Source of the DNA: a virus
Strand: one strand, 5' to 3'
IMG/VR virus record: IMGVR_UViG_3300033571_002325
Coordinates: 1-28,603 of that record
DNA: 28,603 bases
Positions 25,065 through 28,603 of this stretch are shown here, piece by piece. The notes below the pieces were generated by a model. That model searched no databases, was not told the DNA's origin, and saw only the letters and a list, made by a program, of their open reading frames with translations. The position numbers and the translations under genes are program-made. How positions within the stretch are numbered: the stretch's first letter is position 1; every line of letters starts with the position of its first letter.

Positions 25065-25367
25065 TCAGCAATCCCCGGTCAGATTGAAAGCGTCAACGTG
25101 ATGCCAGCCAATAGGCACAACATCAAAATAGCGGATAGCGCCATCCTCGTTAATGCAACGCTTCTTCATCATAAAAGGTTCAATCCCGTCAGGAAGGACT
25201 TTGCCATTCGTCGGCTCGCGGCCATTGATGTAGCTGTAATCTCCAACAGCAAAAGGCGTTATCTTCGCCATCCAACTTTCAAACGTGATCGGAACTTCAC
25301 GCTTGGGATGGTAGTTACGCCATGCGTAAAAGAAACATTCCAACGCATACAAGAGCCGTTTAATCAT
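25065..25367 (-). CDS. Hypothetical 100-aa protein
   Basis: 100 aa, ATG with a good AGGAG about 8 nt upstream, overlapping the previous gene by 8 nt. The N-terminus is a basic aromatic helix (MIKRLLYALECFFYAWRNYHP). The remainder is mixed, with ITFESWMAKITPFAVGDYSYI and KKRCINEDGAIRYFDVVPIGWHHVD. I do not recognise a family. It ends just before a strong 11-bp hairpin. The gene is supported by its ribosome site and by the tight packing of the cluster. Confidence 0.6.
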   Translation of the reverse strand: MIKRLLYALECFFYAWRNYHPKREVPITFESWMAKITPFAVGDYSYINGREPTNGKVLPDGIEPFMMKKRCINEDGAIRYFDVVPIGWHHVDAFNLTGDC

Positions 25368-25581
25368 TGTTATCTCCTACAATTTCACGCGCTATCTGTC
25401 TGTGCTGCGGGGTAGCCGTATCACTCTCTGACACCATCGCTGCATAGTGCATAAGGCGATGGTTGATCTTTCGCAGTCGTTTGATTTCATCACAAGCTGC
25501 ATCAAGCAACTGTTCTCGCTCACTCAACATCGTGCGACCGTTAAGGATGTATTTAATACGATGCACGATGTCCATTGTCAT
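25360..25581 (-). CDS. Small helical protein, unknown
   Basis: 73 aa, MTMDIVHRIKYIL at the N-terminus, then REQLLDAACDEIKRLRKINHRL, a charged coiled-coil helix, and an acidic tail GDNND. The start lies 1 nt beyond the previous stop; the ribosome site is poor, so translation is probably coupled. Phages often encode such short proteins with an A-x-x-EI-x-x-LR motif, function unknown. Confidence 0.55.
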   Translation of the reverse strand: MTMDIVHRIKYILNGRTMLSEREQLLDAACDEIKRLRKINHRLMHYAAMVSESDTATPQHRQIAREIVGDNND

Positions 25582-25582
25582 T

Positions 25583-25807
25583 TTAGTGTGGCCCTGAGCA
25601 TGGGTCGTTCAATAATTTTTTAGCGACCTTGTTGTGATAACGAATGTTATGCTGCAACACGTTTTCTTCGCGTAACAGCAACGCAACTTCTTCTGCCAAG
25701 TCTATCGCTCTGTCCGTCCCACTAGAGGCGCGCAATTCATCAAAAATATCTGCGAGGCGTTCTTTGATCGCCTCCGATCTTTCTTCTAAATCGCTTATCG
25801 TTCTCAT
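25583..25807 (-). CDS. Small charged coiled-coil protein, unknown
   Basis: 74 aa from the ATG at 25807, which has AAGAAG about 5-6 nt upstream; a GTG two codons earlier is an alternative. The protein is almost all helix: ISDLEERSEAIKERLADIFDEL, then LAEEVALLLREENVLQHNIR, ending in CSGPH. It begins only 13 nt after the 3' end of the tRNA, so the tRNA must be cut out of a shared transcript. No family recognised. Confidence 0.55.
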   Translation of the reverse strand: MRTISDLEERSEAIKERLADIFDELRASSGTDRAIDLAEEVALLLREENVLQHNIRYHNKVAKKLLNDPCSGPH

Positions 25808-25820
25808 GTTCACTTCTTTA

Positions 25821-25896
25821 TGGTGCTGGCGGAGAGGGTCGAACTCCCGGCCTGATGATTACAAATCAACTGCTCTGCCAACTGAGCTACGCCAGC
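25821..25896 (-). tRNA. tRNA-Thr (anticodon UGU)
   Basis: 76 nt with the full cloverleaf. The acceptor stem is GCTGGCG / CGCCAGC. The D-stem is GCTC / GAGC with loop AGTTGGCA. The anticodon loop is TTTGTAA, giving TGT. The variable loop is AGGCC, the T-stem GGGAG / CTCTC and the T-loop TTCGACC. The 3' CCA is encoded. The anticodon stem GTTGA / TCATC has one T-T mismatch in the second pair. It starts one base after the large terminase stop and ends 13 nt before the next start. It reads ACA (and perhaps ACG) codons. Confidence 0.93.
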
Positions 25897-25897
25897 G

Positions 25898-27634
25898 TTA
25901 AACATCATACACGGGTTTATTGATCATCTTGATATTCGCGCTGTCCCGTATCTGCGCGATGATTTCCTCCGGCCTGCGGATCATGTTGCGCTCGCGCAAA
26001 TATTTTATGGCTTGCGTCATAGAGTCCACGAGATCATCATGCTTCACCTTTGGGAAGCTTTCGCATTGCGTAATTACTTTGTCCGCCCAATCACGGTCGG
26101 GCGCATACACTACGCCGTTGCTGAATGTCGGTTGCACGGCATAGGCCCGTGCTACTTTGTCTAAACTGCCGGGATTTACTAATTCAACGCCCCATGTGTT
26201 TGTGCGATTTAAACGCTTAATCTCTTGCGCGACGGATAGCCCCGGCCCCTTCGATTCAATCAAGAGCATATCAACATTATACTTGTTGCACGTTTCAATA
26301 ACGTGTTCGACAAGTCCCATGTTCTCGCGCTGTCGTATGCGATACTGCATGTCGCTTTCATGCTCCATGCGCTCAACGTCTGGGCCGTGTATGGGTAGGC
26401 GTTTTTCCCAAGCGTGCATAAGCATGACGCATGGTATTGTGTCGCGGTCATCAATGTAGTCTGAAACTTCGCCGCTGCGTCCTAGTATTCGGCGCGCACT
26501 CTGTCCGCCGCGCTGCCATATCCCCCACACCGTCAACGCGCTTGCATCGTTTTCTTGCTTGCTAGTATATGCGCCGTCTAATGATGCAACAATGTAATCC
26601 ATCGGCGGATATTTGTTTGATCCTGACAGACCTTGCGAGTTTGCTAATTCGTCATCCCACAATTGCCACCAGTCACGGCGTATGATTCCACCGCCGCGAG
26701 GTGTGGGCGTTTGCTGGAATTGTCCTGCGACGGCCCAAGGCCCCATGACTTGTTTGTCGCGTTCAACGACTTCACGCGGAAAGCGCGTTTCAAAAAGCAA
26801 TTCGTTTTCTTCTTCGCGCGGATCTTCGTATCCAAGCTCTGTTACGCATTTGCGCGCAGGATCAAACTCCATCGGCAACATAACATGCGTATAGCCTAAG
26901 TTTTTTTCGAGGATGATTCCCGATACGTCATCAACGTGCAAACGCTGCATAATCACAACGATTGCAGATGAATCAGGGTTTGTTAAACGTGTCGGCACCG
27001 CTTCAAGGAATGTTTCAATTGTTGAAGCGCGCTTCACATCAGACATTGCAGAATCCACACTGTGCGGATCGTCGATCGTGACGCGATCACCGCGAACACC
27101 CGTCATTGATTCAAACGCGACAGCTTCACGGAAGCCGGTCTTTGTATTTTCAAATTTTGTTTTAGCGTTTACGTCTCCCGTAAGACGCACAACGTCTCCC
27201 CATCTTTCTTTATACCAGTCACTTTGCACGAGACGGCGCATCTTCGTTGAATCGCGAATAGCAAGGTTTTGCGAGTGCGCTGTGCAAATGAAACGCAATC
27301 CGGGTTTCTTTGTCCATTCCCATGCAGGCCAGAATACATTGACTAGAAGCGATTTCATCATGCCCGGCGGCACGTTAATTAAAAGACGATTTATCTCGCC
27401 GTTTGTTACCGCTTCAAGATGCGCTGAAATAAAATCAATGTGCCAATTGTGCGTGTATGGCTGCGCCGGTTCAACGACATGCCATGCCTGTTTGATAAAC
27501 TCTGATAATGATTCTTCGCAATTCTCTTTTGATTTAATCAGATTGTATCTGATCGCCGCTTCTGCACGACGGCGCAATTCATCACGCGGCAAGCGTAATA
27601 CATCATTCGGATTTATATTTAATTCGCTGATCAT
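25898..27634 (-). CDS. terL: Terminase large subunit (ATPase and nuclease)
   Basis: 578 aa, ATG overlapping the upstream stop by 4 nt. The N-terminal ATPase has a Walker A-type loop NVPPGMMKS (87-95) after AQPYTHNWHIDFI, and Walker B VTIDDP (185-190) with the acidic pair. VAGQFQQTPTPRGGGII (302-318) links to the nuclease domain. Candidate metal ligands are Asp353 in VASLDGAYT, Glu460 in LLIESKG and Asp533/Asp534 in KHDDLVDSM. It cuts concatemeric DNA and powers translocation into the head through the portal. The length is usual for the family. It is followed directly by a tRNA and small genes rather than by the portal. Confidence 0.95.
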   Translation of the reverse strand: MISELNINPNDVLRLPRDELRRRAEAAIRYNLIKSKENCEESLSEFIKQAWHVVEPAQPYTHNWHIDFISAHLEAVTNGEINRLLINVPPGMMKSLLVNVFWPAWEWTKKPGLRFICTAHSQNLAIRDSTKMRRLVQSDWYKERWGDVVRLTGDVNAKTKFENTKTGFREAVAFESMTGVRGDRVTIDDPHSVDSAMSDVKRASTIETFLEAVPTRLTNPDSSAIVVIMQRLHVDDVSGIILEKNLGYTHVMLPMEFDPARKCVTELGYEDPREEENELLFETRFPREVVERDKQVMGPWAVAGQFQQTPTPRGGGIIRRDWWQLWDDELANSQGLSGSNKYPPMDYIVASLDGAYTSKQENDASALTVWGIWQRGGQSARRILGRSGEVSDYIDDRDTIPCVMLMHAWEKRLPIHGPDVERMEHESDMQYRIRQRENMGLVEHVIETCNKYNVDMLLIESKGPGLSVAQEIKRLNRTNTWGVELVNPGSLDKVARAYAVQPTFSNGVVYAPDRDWADKVITQCESFPKVKHDDLVDSMTQAIKYLRERNMIRRPEEIIAQIRDSANIKMINKPVYDV

Positions 27635-28119
27635 TGTTCTTCGTCGTTTTCGCCCGGATCATCATACGTTAAACCGCGCCGCGCTTGTTCAATAACTTCG
27701 CCTTCAATCTCAACGCCTGTAATAATCTTGATCAACTCTTGATCTGACAAGTTATCAAGAACACTGACTGACACTTCATTGTGCTGCGCTGGTTTTCCCC
27801 AACCACGATCCAAGATTTGTGTCGCAGCGTTCATTCTATGTTGCATCGCTACATCATCATCGCGCATTGTATTAAGCAAGAAACTAAACGCCTCCGCCGA
27901 ATAATCACGCGCCACGGATTTCAAACCTTTGCGAACGCGCTGATTAAATAATTCCTCCGCAGTAAAAACGCGCTTGCGACGAATAAAATGCTTAACTTCT
28001 TCTTCTGGCTCTTTCGCTTTGCGTCCACGTTTCTGCGCTTGCGCGCCAAGACGAATTTTTTTCAGCGGCTGTTCAACAATTTTTGAATCACTGTTCATGT
28101 TTTTTGAATCTTGGTTCAT
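27631..28119 (-). CDS. Putative terminase small subunit
   Basis: 162 aa from the ATG at 28119 (MNQDSKNMNSDSK); an in-frame TTG at 28191 would add 24 residues, and neither start has a clear ribosome site. The N-terminus is basic (KKIRLGAQAQKRGRKAKEP), suited to DNA binding. The core DYSAEAFSFLLNTMRDDDVAMQHRMNAATQILDRGWGKPAQ is a pattern common in proteins directly upstream of large terminase genes. The C-terminus is acidic. The 4-nt overlap with the large subunit supports a role in recognising the packaging site. No helix-turn-helix is obvious, so the assignment rests on context and the ILDRGWGKP motif. Confidence 0.72.
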   Translation of the reverse strand: MNQDSKNMNSDSKIVEQPLKKIRLGAQAQKRGRKAKEPEEEVKHFIRRKRVFTAEELFNQRVRKGLKSVARDYSAEAFSFLLNTMRDDDVAMQHRMNAATQILDRGWGKPAQHNEVSVSVLDNLSDQELIKIITGVEIEGEVIEQARRGLTYDDPGENDEEQ

Positions 28120-28191
28120 TGCGCTTTGTTTTTGAGGCGATAAACGAGAACGAGGAAGCGCGAGGTTTTTTCGAATTTCAAATACAATCAA

Positions 28192-28366
28192 AACATAGAA
28201 AAGTAATAAAAGTCAAAAACATGCGTTTTTCTTGCAAATAGTTTTCGGAAAAAAACAGTGATTTTTTGTTTTTGTGTCGCACAAAAATACATATTTTTCA
28301 GCAAAAACAGGCAAAATAATTTTTGTTTTTATTGCTCAACAGCGCAACGCAAAAGCGAAACGAAAA
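28192..28366 (-). promoter_or_regulatory. AT-rich gap upstream of the terminase genes
   Basis: 175 nt without a gene, made largely of A and T runs. It contains a perfect 8-bp hairpin at 28269-28287 (TTTTTGTG / CACAAAAA, 3-nt loop). Several weak -10-like sequences exist but no convincing promoter pair. It could hold a promoter or the packaging initiation site, which often lies near the small terminase gene. Confidence 0.4.
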
Positions 28367-28603
28367 TCAATTCGATTCGAGCGTAGACAAGTCACCGGGA
28401 ATTTGAATAATCACCTGATTATTTTCATTCATTAAACGCAAAAGCGCGCTGACAATGTGCATTTGATCGACAGAACCTTTGCGATTTTGCGAAGAAGCGA
28501 TCAATACATTGCCGGGAGTTTTATTGTTTTCCCAAGGTGAAAACGAATTGTGTGCAATCCAAACATCAAATTTGTCTTTTTCGCCAACAGCAAGCAAATA
28601 GAA
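28367..28603 (-). CDS. Unrecognised protein, C-terminal 78 residues (start outside window)
   Basis: The frame is open to the right edge (FYLLAVGEKDKFDVWIAHN), so the start lies outside; a TTG at 28597 is unlikely to be the real start. The visible part contains WIAHNSFSPWENNKTPG, NVLIASSQNRKGSVDQ and a helix VSALLRLMNENNQVIIQIPG, ending LSTLESN. It looks like the end of a folded alpha/beta protein. I do not recognise the family. It is followed by the AT-rich gap. Confidence 0.6.
   Translation of the reverse strand, partial: FYLLAVGEKDKFDVWIAHNSFSPWENNKTPGNVLIASSQNRKGSVDQMHIVSALLRLMNENNQVIIQIPGDLSTLESN

Noticed and set aside
25821-25896. tRNA gene as a prophage attachment site
   Set aside because: No integrase, excisionase or duplicated tRNA 3' end is seen in the window, and the gene is embedded in the late operon.

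Overview
This window looks like the late, structural half of a tailed double-stranded DNA phage (Caudoviricetes), probably short-tailed and probably from a metagenome. Every gene I can support lies on the minus strand, so transcription runs from the right end of the window to the left. Genes are tightly packed, with stop/start overlaps of 1-8 nt or gaps of about 1-50 nt. There is no integrase, repressor or replication gene. I see no tail sheath or tape-measure protein, which together with the portal/scaffold/capsid/connector/fibre order suggests a podovirus-like particle. The proteobacterial-style signals (AGGAG ribosome sites, ATG/GTG/TTG starts) do not identify the host further.

Layout in transcription order. 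(1) The 3' end of an unrecognised gene at the right edge, then a 175-nt very AT-rich gap. (2) DNA packaging: a putative small terminase subunit overlapping the large terminase by 4 nt. (3) A tRNA-Thr(UGU) one base after the large terminase stop, then four small genes. (4) The portal protein. (5) A block of large, low-complexity, probably virion-internal proteins: a 237-aa Gly-rich protein with one DUF4214-like repeat, a 1804-aa giant with a polyvalent-type domain, a 1109-aa protein with a GH19 lysozyme/chitinase-like domain and DUF4214-like repeats, and a 396-aa basic repeat protein. (6) Head morphogenesis: a small coiled-coil protein, a GroES-like co-chaperonin, a probable scaffold and a conserved 176-aa protein. 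A 315-nt hairpin-rich non-coding gap follows, then a decoration-like protein and the major capsid protein, ended by a strong terminator. (7) Small structural and tag-bearing proteins and a putative head-tail connector. (8) A free-standing GIY-YIG homing endonuclease. (9) A zinc-ribbon protein. (10) Two collagen-like (Gly-Pro-Thr-Gly) tail-fibre genes: one ends in an S74 self-cleaving chaperone, the other carries a C1q-like domain and runs off the left edge.

How it fits together: the terminase and portal package DNA. The scaffold and capsid build the head, perhaps helped by the phage GroES, which would need a GroEL from the host. The large internal proteins, including a peptidoglycan hydrolase domain, are candidates for ejection at infection. 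The connector and fibres finish the particle and bind the host. The least explained feature is a family of short peptide tags (basic residues, then GG, then K/R/A and V, often next to a short ALxxA helix). They recur in at least four otherwise unrelated proteins of the structural block, and two of those proteins also share a longer YISP-type block.
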